From NCBI GenBank assembly GCA_947481755.1, contig CANKHS010000105.1, positions 1 to 5,089 on the forward strand: a stretch of DNA of 5,089 bases. Direction: 5' to 3'. The notes beneath the pieces were generated by a model that worked only from the letters and a program-made list of their open reading frames with translations, had not been told where the DNA came from and searched no databases. Position 1 is the stretch's first letter, and every line of letters starts with the position of its first letter. Position numbers and translations under genes: made by a program. Positions 1 to 5,089 of this stretch are shown here, piece by piece. This stretch comes from Actinomycetota bacterium. GTDB lineage: Bacteria > Actinomycetota > Thermoleophilia > Gaiellales > F1-60-MAGs149.

Positions 1-93
1 ACCCCGCTCGCAGACGGGATCCTGAACTTCGCCTGGAAGCTGTCCGGCGGTGGCGAAAGCGATACGACGACGCTTCGCCGTAGCCTGACGTAA
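1..93 (+). CDS. C-terminal end of an unidentified protein (5' truncated by window edge)
   Basis: Reading from base 1 in frame 1 gives 30 codons ending in TAA at 91-93. Third positions are about 80% G/C (24 of 30 codons), as expected for a coding frame in this GC-rich DNA. The competing frame 3, which stays open until TAG at 81-83, has only about 58% G/C at third positions. The visible tail contains ADGILNFAWKLSGGG and then a Thr/Ser/Arg-rich end (ESDTTTLRRSLT) that looks like a flexible C-terminus. No motif or family is recognisable from so short a piece. The gene converges on the transglutaminase gene, with only 7 bp between the two stop codons, so it belongs to a separate transcription unit. 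The three minus-strand frames here are also open, so the call is only moderately secure. Confidence 0.5.
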   Translation, partial: TPLADGILNFAWKLSGGGESDTTTLRRSLT

Positions 94-100
94 CCCGGGT

Positions 101-2548
101 CTACCGACGCAGCAGGCGTCGTGGCCGCACCGCGCCACGCATGCGCTCGTACCGGGTGCACCGATCGCGCATTGCGCCCCGTAGTCGCTGCGTCTCGGCG
201 CGGACGATGTGGACTGCCTCACCCGACGCGTCGGGTGGTCCGAAGCGCGCCAACACCACTGCATCCACCCAGCGTTCTGTTGGTACAGCGAACGTCTCCT
301 GCACGCGAGCGCCAACATCGCCGATGGCCTCACCACGCGTGGCGATGCCCTGGTCGTCGAGCCATCCTTCGATCTCCGCGTGCGCAGCGATCGCCACGTG
401 TCGAGGATTCTCGGTGCGACGCGCACGTACGGCACTCAACGCCTTGACGAGCCAGATCAGCAGACCAAGCAGCGCCAATACGAGCACGAGACCAATCAGG
501 ATCACCAGCCGGCGCGGCCACGGCGAGGCCTCATCGGCAGTGGCCTGGGTGCCGTCGGTGGCGGCGACCGAACCACGATTCGGCCGGGCCCCGTTTGGCA
601 ACAGATCGCCACCGCCGAGCCCTGCCAACGAGCCACCCGGCAGCACAATGTCACTCGGATTGACGGTGTTTGACGGACTCGTGGCCGACTCGAGACTCTT
701 CGACGGCGTTGGCTCGAACGACACCCAACCTGCATACGGGAAGCGAACCTCGACCCACGCGTGCGCGTCGCGATTGGTGACGATACGCCGCGAGCCGTCC
801 AAGGTTCCCTGCGAAAACCCGAACGCCACGCGCGCTGGCACTCCAAGCATGCGCAACAGGACGGCCATTGAACCCGCGAAGTACTGACAGTGCGCGGCCC
901 GCCGAGGCGAAAGGAGAAACTCCGGCAACGGACCCATAATCCCGGAATCTCCGTAGACCGCCGACTCGTCGTAGCTGAACTCCGTCTGAAACCAATGCTC
1001 AAGCAACGCGGCTGCCTGATACGGCGTCTTTGCCGAACTCGTCACGGCACGAGCCTGCGCATACGCCTTCAGCCAACGATCCGCCACCAGCGATGCGAAC
1101 ATTCCCGAACCCGTCTCCCGTCGCAGCAACTTCGGAATCTTCGCTTCTCGCCCCGCCTCTCCAAACGCTGGATAGACCTCACCCGACACCGTTAGATCCT
1201 GCGGATTTGGGCGCGACAGCACCGCCTCAGGCGCAGCACTGCCCTTGGCTGTGACCGTGGACCCCGAAACGTCAACACCCCACGGTCCGGGCTGCTTCGG
1301 CGGCGGGTGCTGATTGGCCGCGCCGTGCAGTGCTAACTCGCTGAGCTTTGCCTGCGCGGGATCAGTCGGCGACCCGAGCACATCCGCATCGAGCAGCGCT
1401 GGCGTATTTGCAGTCGCTGCCACAACAACGGTGTAGGTCGAGCCGAGCGGAAGTGGCGCAGCCAGCACGACGCTACCGCCACTCGCCAACGTGACAGGAC
1501 GCATGCTGTTTGGCAGTCCCCTGAACGCGACGCTGTCCGCCGGCAGCGGCAGATCCTGCGTGGTCAACGCGAGGTTACGCACCTCGATCTCGCGCGTGGC
1601 CAGGGGCTTCACCTGCAACGCCGGCGCCAACAACGTCGAGGGAAGCTCCACTGCCGTAGCGCGGGTTTTTGTGACAGGTCGCTGTGCCGGTTGCCAGTAG
1701 ATGCCATCAAACACCTCGAGGCTGCCGACCCGGAGGTACCCGACGCTCGGATCGTTGACTTCGAGCACAGGCACGACCTCATCGCCGAAATCGATCGCCT
1801 TCAGATTCTGCTGCCACACGAATCCGACGTTGACCGGCTCGTGTTCGTCAAAGGCCCAGCGTTCCCAAACGAAGCGCCCGTCCGGCGCCAAGCCGGGGAA
1901 GAACGCCACCCCGACAGCGACCAGCGTGAGCGCCCCGGCAACCCCGAGAACCATGCGCGTTCGTCGCGCGCTTTGGTCAACGCGCCCAGCCCCAAGCACG
2001 ATCAACGCGAGCAGACACAGCGCGGCCGCGTGCAGCCAGACTGGCTCGAGATAGAGAAACAGCGTCGAGATCGTGGCCGCACCAGCCACCGCCAAAACGG
2101 CCAACAACGGCACGCGAAACACAATCAGTGTGCTCGCACAGACCAGCAAGAGTCCAACGGTGATCAGCCGCACCATCGTCACCGCATCGGGCTCGGCCGC
2201 CGCATCGGCAGGAAAGACCACCCGCACCCAAGCCGCTGCAGCCTGACGAAGCACCTCGAAGCTCTGATCCGCATATCCGTCACGCCACGGCCAGGCGGCG
2301 CTGCGTGCGCCGATTACCAGCATCAGAACTCCGAGCACGACTCCAGCCAGCGCGCAGCCACGAAGAACGCGCGAACGAAGCGTCCGCAACCCCCAGCCGA
2401 GAACCCCGATCAGCAGGATCACGGCGATGACCTCGCGCCAATCCACGGCGGGCACAAGCAGGAGCCGCAGATAACCACCAACCGCCACCGCGCAGAGCAG
2501 ATAGAGCAGCGTCGGCACACCGCAGCGTGCGATCAGGCGGCCGCTCAT
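101..2548 (-). CDS. TgpA-type membrane transglutaminase-like protein (DUF3488 - transglutaminase core - DUF4129)
   Basis: This 815-residue protein is a membrane-anchored transglutaminase/protease-like enzyme whose catalytic domain should lie outside the cytoplasmic membrane; its envelope substrate is unknown. Seven hydrophobic segments (about 11-33, 37-54, 61-81, 124-144, 146-167, 171-188, 198-219) precede a long soluble region. Basic loops at 55-61 and 189-198 fit a cytoplasmic N-terminus. The transglutaminase core spans about 505-615, with Cys554 (AAHCQYFAGSM), His596 (RDAHAWVEV) and Glu612 (WVSFEPTPS) as the triad; Glu stands where Asp is usual. After a Gly/Pro/Ser-rich linker, one helix (about 680-703) returns to the cytoplasm, followed by a DUF4129-like tail (about 715-790). 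I chose the ATG at 2548: its ATGA overlaps the upstream stop, and GGAG (2557-2554) lies 5 nt ahead. An in-frame TTG at 2629 would add 27 residues lying inside the upstream gene. It is the last gene of the three-gene operon. Confidence 0.93.
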   Translation of the reverse strand: MSGRLIARCGVPTLLYLLCAVAVGGYLRLLLVPAVDWREVIAVILLIGVLGWGLRTLRSRVLRGCALAGVVLGVLMLVIGARSAAWPWRDGYADQSFEVLRQAAAAWVRVVFPADAAAEPDAVTMVRLITVGLLLVCASTLIVFRVPLLAVLAVAGAATISTLFLYLEPVWLHAAALCLLALIVLGAGRVDQSARRTRMVLGVAGALTLVAVGVAFFPGLAPDGRFVWERWAFDEHEPVNVGFVWQQNLKAIDFGDEVVPVLEVNDPSVGYLRVGSLEVFDGIYWQPAQRPVTKTRATAVELPSTLLAPALQVKPLATREIEVRNLALTTQDLPLPADSVAFRGLPNSMRPVTLASGGSVVLAAPLPLGSTYTVVVAATANTPALLDADVLGSPTDPAQAKLSELALHGAANQHPPPKQPGPWGVDVSGSTVTAKGSAAPEAVLSRPNPQDLTVSGEVYPAFGEAGREAKIPKLLRRETGSGMFASLVADRWLKAYAQARAVTSSAKTPYQAAALLEHWFQTEFSYDESAVYGDSGIMGPLPEFLLSPRRAAHCQYFAGSMAVLLRMLGVPARVAFGFSQGTLDGSRRIVTNRDAHAWVEVRFPYAGWVSFEPTPSKSLESATSPSNTVNPSDIVLPGGSLAGLGGGDLLPNGARPNRGSVAATDGTQATADEASPWPRRLVILIGLVLVLALLGLLIWLVKALSAVRARRTENPRHVAIAAHAEIEGWLDDQGIATRGEAIGDVGARVQETFAVPTERWVDAVVLARFGPPDASGEAVHIVRAETQRLRGAMRDRCTRYERMRGAVRPRRLLRR
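105..121. repeat. GC-rich inverted repeat at the convergent gene junction (possible hairpin)
   Basis: CGACGC-AGCAG-GCGTCG forms a perfect 6-bp GC stem with a 5-nt loop. It covers the last codons of the transglutaminase gene and starts 12 nt after the stop of the plus-strand gene. On either transcript it could act as a short hairpin, but neither side carries a T-run, so it is not a classical intrinsic terminator. A role in ending either transcript is only a possibility, and the repeat may simply reflect the Arg-rich C-terminal codons. Confidence 0.25.
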
Positions 2549-3693
2549 GCCAGCTCCGAAAGCACGGTGATCGGTGCAGCAATTGGCAGCACGTGAACAA
2601 GACCACCGATCGCGACCAGCGACGACCAATCAGCGCTGGGATCGTCGGTGACGTGCACGACCCGCACCGGTGTGTGCGCCGCCTCACCGCGGAGCAGCGC
2701 AACCAATTCTGGTGCAGCAGAGGCCGTGATGATCGTCAGGGCGCCACCACTTACGAGCCTCCGGTCCCGCGCCAAGACCGAGGCAAGCGGGAGCGTTCGG
2801 TCGGCACGAGCCTCGGCCAACGCGTCCATTGCAGCAAACCACGACGGTGCACTTCCGTCGAGCGCCAGCCGCCGACTACTCGCGTCCAACAAGACGAGTG
2901 ACGCCTGCTGCCGATCGTCGACTGCGCTGCGCACGGCAGTCGCGGCGGCCCGCAGCAATTGATCGAGGCAGGCCTCCCCCTCCACACCAGTGGCGGCGTC
3001 GAGATCGACGATGATCGTCCGTTCGACGCGACTGGCATCTTCCAACTCGCGAACCATCAGCCGTCCCGTCCGTGCCGACGATTTCCAGTCCACGCGACGC
3101 AGCGACTCGCCGTCCTGATGCTCCCGAATGCCATGCAGGTCGTAGCCAAACTGGCGGGCGGGCCGCGGCCGAAGAGCACGATCACCATCGCCGCCCGAGC
3201 CTCCAACACGCTCCGTTCGCTCGGCCCAGCGCGGCCAGACGACGACGTCGAAACTCCCCGTGACCGTGCGTGGTGACTCGGTAAACCCAAAGACATCGCC
3301 CGCCTCGAGTTCTGCCGACCGAATGGCGAAGACACCGCGGGGCAGTGCCGGCGACAAGAATGATCCAGACACACCCAACTTCGCGTGGCGGACCAAAGGC
3401 ACCGTCACCCGATGCTGTCCGACACTCAACTGCGCCTCGCCGTGACGGGGCGTCTTGCCCTCGAGTCCGACGGCGACATCGAAGCCAACGCCTTCAATCG
3501 GGCGCTGCGGCGTGACGCTGACGGACAGCTGCAGGCTCTCATCGCGATGCCGTCGCGACAACACGAGCATCACCAATGGACCCACAATCAGCGCCAGTGC
3601 CAGCGGCACCAAGACACCAGCACCGAAGCCCCAGGCGACGCCATAGGCACCGAGCCCCGCAGCGAGCCCGACCCATCCGCGCCGCGTCAACAT
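2545..3693 (-). CDS. DUF58 family membrane protein with von Willebrand A-like domain
   Basis: This 382-residue protein starts MLTRRGW, a typical opening for DUF58 proteins. Two hydrophobic segments follow (about 7-24 and 27-46), capped by a basic SRRHR, so the bulk should anchor at the membrane with the C-terminal part in the cytoplasm. Residues about 50-150 look like a beta-rich domain. The DUF58 signature lies at 186-219, including LHGIREHQDGESLRRVDWKS and RLMVRELED. A VWA-like Rossmann segment begins at IIVDLDAATG (227-236); it keeps the first Asp of the metal site (D230) but lacks the DxSxS serines. DUF58/VWA proteins are commonly partners of MoxR ATPases, which fits the gene just upstream. 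ATG at 3693 lies 2 bp after the moxR stop, with no clear Shine-Dalgarno sequence, suggesting translational coupling. Its TGA overlaps the next gene's ATG. The family call is secure; its molecular role is not established. Confidence 0.93.
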   Translation of the reverse strand: MLTRRGWVGLAAGLGAYGVAWGFGAGVLVPLALALIVGPLVMLVLSRRHRDESLQLSVSVTPQRPIEGVGFDVAVGLEGKTPRHGEAQLSVGQHRVTVPLVRHAKLGVSGSFLSPALPRGVFAIRSAELEAGDVFGFTESPRTVTGSFDVVVWPRWAERTERVGGSGGDGDRALRPRPARQFGYDLHGIREHQDGESLRRVDWKSSARTGRLMVRELEDASRVERTIIVDLDAATGVEGEACLDQLLRAAATAVRSAVDDRQQASLVLLDASSRRLALDGSAPSWFAAMDALAEARADRTLPLASVLARDRRLVSGGALTIITASAAPELVALLRGEAAHTPVRVVHVTDDPSADWSSLVAIGGLVHVLPIAAPITVLSELA

Positions 3694-3695
3694 GG

Positions 3696-4658
3696 CTACA
3701 TCGGCGCCGGAGTTCGGGCCACGAGCTCGCCAACGATTCCGGCAGCATCGGCATCACCCGTCCGCACTGCGCTCGCTAGCAATACCCGGTGGGCGAGCAC
3801 CGGCACGGCAACCGCCTTGACGTCATCGGGTGTCACAAACAGGCGCCCATCGAGCAACGCTCGTGCCCGCGCCACCCGCATCAACACAACACCCGCACGT
3901 GGACTGGCGCCAAGCATCAATCGTTCATCCTCGCGCGTGCGTTGGAGGATGGAGACGGCATATTCGTTGACGACCGGCTCGACATGCAGCGCCCGCGCAA
4001 CGGCGATGCCCTCCTGGAGTTCGGCGAGCGAGGCGACTGGTTCGAGGAGCGAAACCGGATCGCCTGCAGCCTGCTCAGTCAAGAGTCGCACCTCGTCGGA
4101 CCGCTCGGGGTAGCCCATCCGTAGCAGCATCGCAAACCGATCCAGCTGGGCCTCTGGCAGGGGGAACGTCCCCTCGAACTCGATCGGATTCTGCGTGGCG
4201 ATGACCATAAACGGCAGCGGCAGGATGTGTGTCTCGGCATCGACCGTGACTTGCCGCTCCTGCATCGCCTCCAGTAGTGCGGCCTGCGTCTTTGGCGAGG
4301 CTCGGTTTGTCTCGTCAACAAGGACCAGATTCGCAAAGATCGGGCCGGGACGGAAGCGAAAAAGATTCTCACTCTGGTCGAAGATCTGGACACCCGTAAT
4401 ATCGCCGGGCAGAAGGTCAGGCGTACATTGGATTCGCGAGAATTCCATCCCCACCGTGCGAGCCAACGCTCGTGCCAGCGTTGTCTTGCCAACGCCAGGG
4501 ACGTCCTCGATGAGCACGTGTCCCTCGGCGATCAACGCCATCAGCAAATGCTCGATCAGCCCATCGGGCGTACGTACCGCACCAGCAATCGCCTGTTGGA
4601 TGCGACGCAAGGCAGCGACTGCGCGAGTGGCTTGAGCGTCAGATTCGGTCGCTCCCAT
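3696..4658 (-). CDS. MoxR family AAA+ ATPase
   Basis: This 320-residue cytoplasmic ATPase has the usual length of the MoxR family, thought to act as chaperones that assemble or mature VWA-domain partners. Motifs are complete: Walker A EDVPGVGKTT at 51-60 (Lys58), Walker B LVLVDE at 111-116 (Asp115, Glu116) continuing into TNRASPKTQ, sensor 1 VIATQNP at 152-158 (Asn157), the FPLPEAQLDRF block at 165-175 carrying the probable arginine finger Arg174, and sensor 2 GASPRAG at 250-256 (Arg254). The C-terminal lid ends with TPDDVKAVAVPVLAHR (276-291), typical of the family. The ATG at 4658 is the only upstream choice, because an in-frame TAG lies four codons before it. AGGA at 4669-4666 may serve as a ribosome binding site. 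It is the first gene of the operon, and its natural clients would be the DUF58 protein and perhaps the transglutaminase. 'MoxR' is used here as a family name; no methanol-oxidation role is implied. Confidence 0.96.
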   Translation of the reverse strand: MGATESDAQATRAVAALRRIQQAIAGAVRTPDGLIEHLLMALIAEGHVLIEDVPGVGKTTLARALARTVGMEFSRIQCTPDLLPGDITGVQIFDQSENLFRFRPGPIFANLVLVDETNRASPKTQAALLEAMQERQVTVDAETHILPLPFMVIATQNPIEFEGTFPLPEAQLDRFAMLLRMGYPERSDEVRLLTEQAAGDPVSLLEPVASLAELQEGIAVARALHVEPVVNEYAVSILQRTREDERLMLGASPRAGVVLMRVARARALLDGRLFVTPDDVKAVAVPVLAHRVLLASAVRTGDADAAGIVGELVARTPAPM

Positions 4659-4733
4659 CCGCGCATCCTAGTCCCGATCTAATGATCGTGACTACCTGCG
4701 CCTCTCTTGCTCCGAACCGACAACGCGCAACAA
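4659..4733 (-). promoter_or_regulatory. Intergenic region with candidate promoter/start signals for the moxR operon
   Basis: These 75 bp are the only gap ahead of the operon. TAGGAT (minus strand, 4670-4665) can be read two ways. As a TAnnnT -10 element it lies 6 nt before the ATG, which would place transcription initiation at the start codon and give a leaderless mRNA, common in actinobacteria. Alternatively its AGGA is a Shine-Dalgarno sequence with a 7-nt spacer. No TTGAC-like -35 box sits at 16-19 nt upstream, so the promoter reading is weak. The gene to the right points the same way, so read-through from it is also possible. No hairpin followed by a T-run is visible. Confidence 0.3.
4675..4688. 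repeat. 14-bp inverted repeat upstream of moxR (candidate operator)
   Basis: The sequence CGATC-TAAT-GATCG is a perfect 5-bp inverted repeat around a 4-bp A/T centre, ending 17 bp before the moxR ATG. Its place between the end of one gene and the start of the operon, next to the TAGGAT element, is where a repressor site could lie. Five-base arms occur by chance often enough that this stays a candidate. It lacks the T-run and stem length expected of an intrinsic terminator. Confidence 0.25.
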
Positions 4734-5089
4734 CTAGACAGTGATGGTCCAGTCGCTCGCGACGATGCACGGTGTCCCAGTTGTCGGCGGTGGGAACTCC
4801 TGCTCCGACGTGGCCGTGTCGCCGAACAACGTGCCGTACGAACTTGTGCTCGTGTTCATGATGTCGAGGCCGTTGGTCAGAACGATGACCACGGAATAGT
4901 CCTCACCCGTACCCGACCACAACATGACCTGAACCTGCGTCTCATCGCTATCCGATGTGGTGACCATGCACTGGATATCTGCAGGCACGTCGGGTGCAGC
5001 ATTGCCCGTTAGGCTCAGAAAGCCCGGCGCAAAACCGTTCGTTGGATCGTTGATCAAATCGACGGCAAACTGCTCGTATTCCGTCAGCG
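4734..5089 (-). CDS. C-terminal part of an unidentified, probably extracytoplasmic protein (5' truncated by window edge)
   Basis: The minus-strand frame is open from the right window edge to TAG at 4736-4734, giving 117 complete visible residues that begin LTEYEQFAVDLINDPTNGF. A TTG at 5057 could be read as a start, but coding-like sequence continues without a stop to the edge, so the true start lies outside the window. The fragment is rich in Thr, Ser, Asp, Gly and Val, has few basic residues, and contains hydrophobic beta-like stretches (QVQVMLW, YSVVIVLTNG). Two cysteines (IQCMV and TPCIV) could form a disulfide, and it ends in a beta-like ASDWTITV. This composition suggests a secreted protein or lipoprotein domain; no signal peptide is visible because the N-terminus is missing. 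I do not recognise the family. It ends 75 bp before the moxR gene on the same strand, so a shared transcript is possible but not shown. Confidence 0.7.
   Translation of the reverse strand, partial: LTEYEQFAVDLINDPTNGFAPGFLSLTGNAAPDVPADIQCMVTTSDSDETQVQVMLWSGTGEDYSVVIVLTNGLDIMNTSTSSYGTLFGDTATSEQEFPPPTTGTPCIVASDWTITV

Noticed and set aside
3..83. Frame-3 plus-strand open stretch at the left edge as an alternative gene end
   Set aside because: Its third-position G/C (about 58%) is much lower than in frame 1 (about 80%), and its translation is Arg-dominated, so frame 1 is preferred.
141..887. A 248-codon plus-strand open frame opposite the transglutaminase catalytic and C-terminal region
   Set aside because: Low-complexity Arg/Ser/Thr/Pro composition with no recognisable motif. 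The opposite strand encodes the catalytic Cys/His region, so this is a shadow frame.
1691..2596. A 301-codon plus-strand open frame opposite the transglutaminase N-terminal region
   Set aside because: The translation is rich in Arg, His, Gln and Pro with no domain, and it lies opposite a well-supported membrane-helix coding region. It is the usual antisense shadow of GC-rich coding DNA.
2549..2629. Extended transglutaminase start at an in-frame TTG (2629)
   Set aside because: The extra 27 residues are hydrophilic and Cys/Arg-rich, lie inside the DUF58 gene, and precede a better ATG with a GGAG ribosome binding site and the common ATGA stop-start overlap.
3385..4113. A 242-codon plus-strand open frame spanning the DUF58/MoxR junction
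   Set aside because: It runs across the ends of two firmly identified minus-strand genes and encodes Ser/Thr/Arg-rich sequence without domain features.
4664..4666. Alternative ATG 8 nt upstream of the moxR start
   Set aside because: It is out of frame with the ATPase, and its reading frame gives no recognisable protein. The ATG at 4658 leads directly into the conserved MoxR sequence.
4734..5057. A complete 107-residue small gene starting at TTG 5057
   Set aside because: The frame stays open and coding-like upstream to the window edge, and no ribosome binding site marks the TTG, so a truncated longer gene is more likely.

Overview
The window reads as an ordinary chromosomal stretch of a GC-rich bacterium, most likely an actinobacterium. 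The support is high GC, strong G/C preference at third codon positions, tight gene packing, and a membrane transglutaminase and DUF58 protein whose signature wording resembles actinobacterial versions, perhaps class Thermoleophilia. That class assignment rests on remembered family motifs and is tentative.

Layout, left to right. At 1-93 the last 30 codons of an unidentified plus-strand gene end in TAA, 7 bp from the end of the convergent main operon. From 4658 down to 101 runs a compact three-gene minus-strand operon: a MoxR-family AAA+ ATPase (4658-3696), a DUF58 membrane protein with a von Willebrand A-like C-terminal half (3693-2545), and a large TgpA-type membrane transglutaminase (2548-101). 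The first junction has a 2-bp gap and the second a 4-bp ATGA overlap, so translation is probably coupled. A 75-bp intergenic region (4659-4733) holds a 14-bp palindrome and a TAGGAT element just before the moxR start. To its right, the C-terminal 117 residues of another minus-strand gene run off the window; the fragment looks extracytoplasmic but is not recognised. There is no gene-free stretch over 300 bases.

MoxR, DUF58 and transglutaminase genes recur together across bacteria. In that arrangement the MoxR ATPase is thought to act as a chaperone or maturation factor for the VWA/DUF58 partner, and the transglutaminase-like enzyme works outside the membrane on cell-envelope substrates. The exact substrate is unknown. 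All three proteins look intact: the ATPase keeps its Walker A, Walker B, sensor and arginine-finger residues, and the transglutaminase keeps its catalytic Cys and His, with Glu where the family's Asp is usually found.

I see no mobile element, CRISPR array, tRNA or rRNA, and no evidence of an undescribed system. The items most worth a second look are the truncated secreted-looking gene upstream of the operon, the ambiguous TAGGAT/palindrome control region, the Asp-to-Glu change in the triad, and the degenerate metal-binding site in the DUF58 protein.
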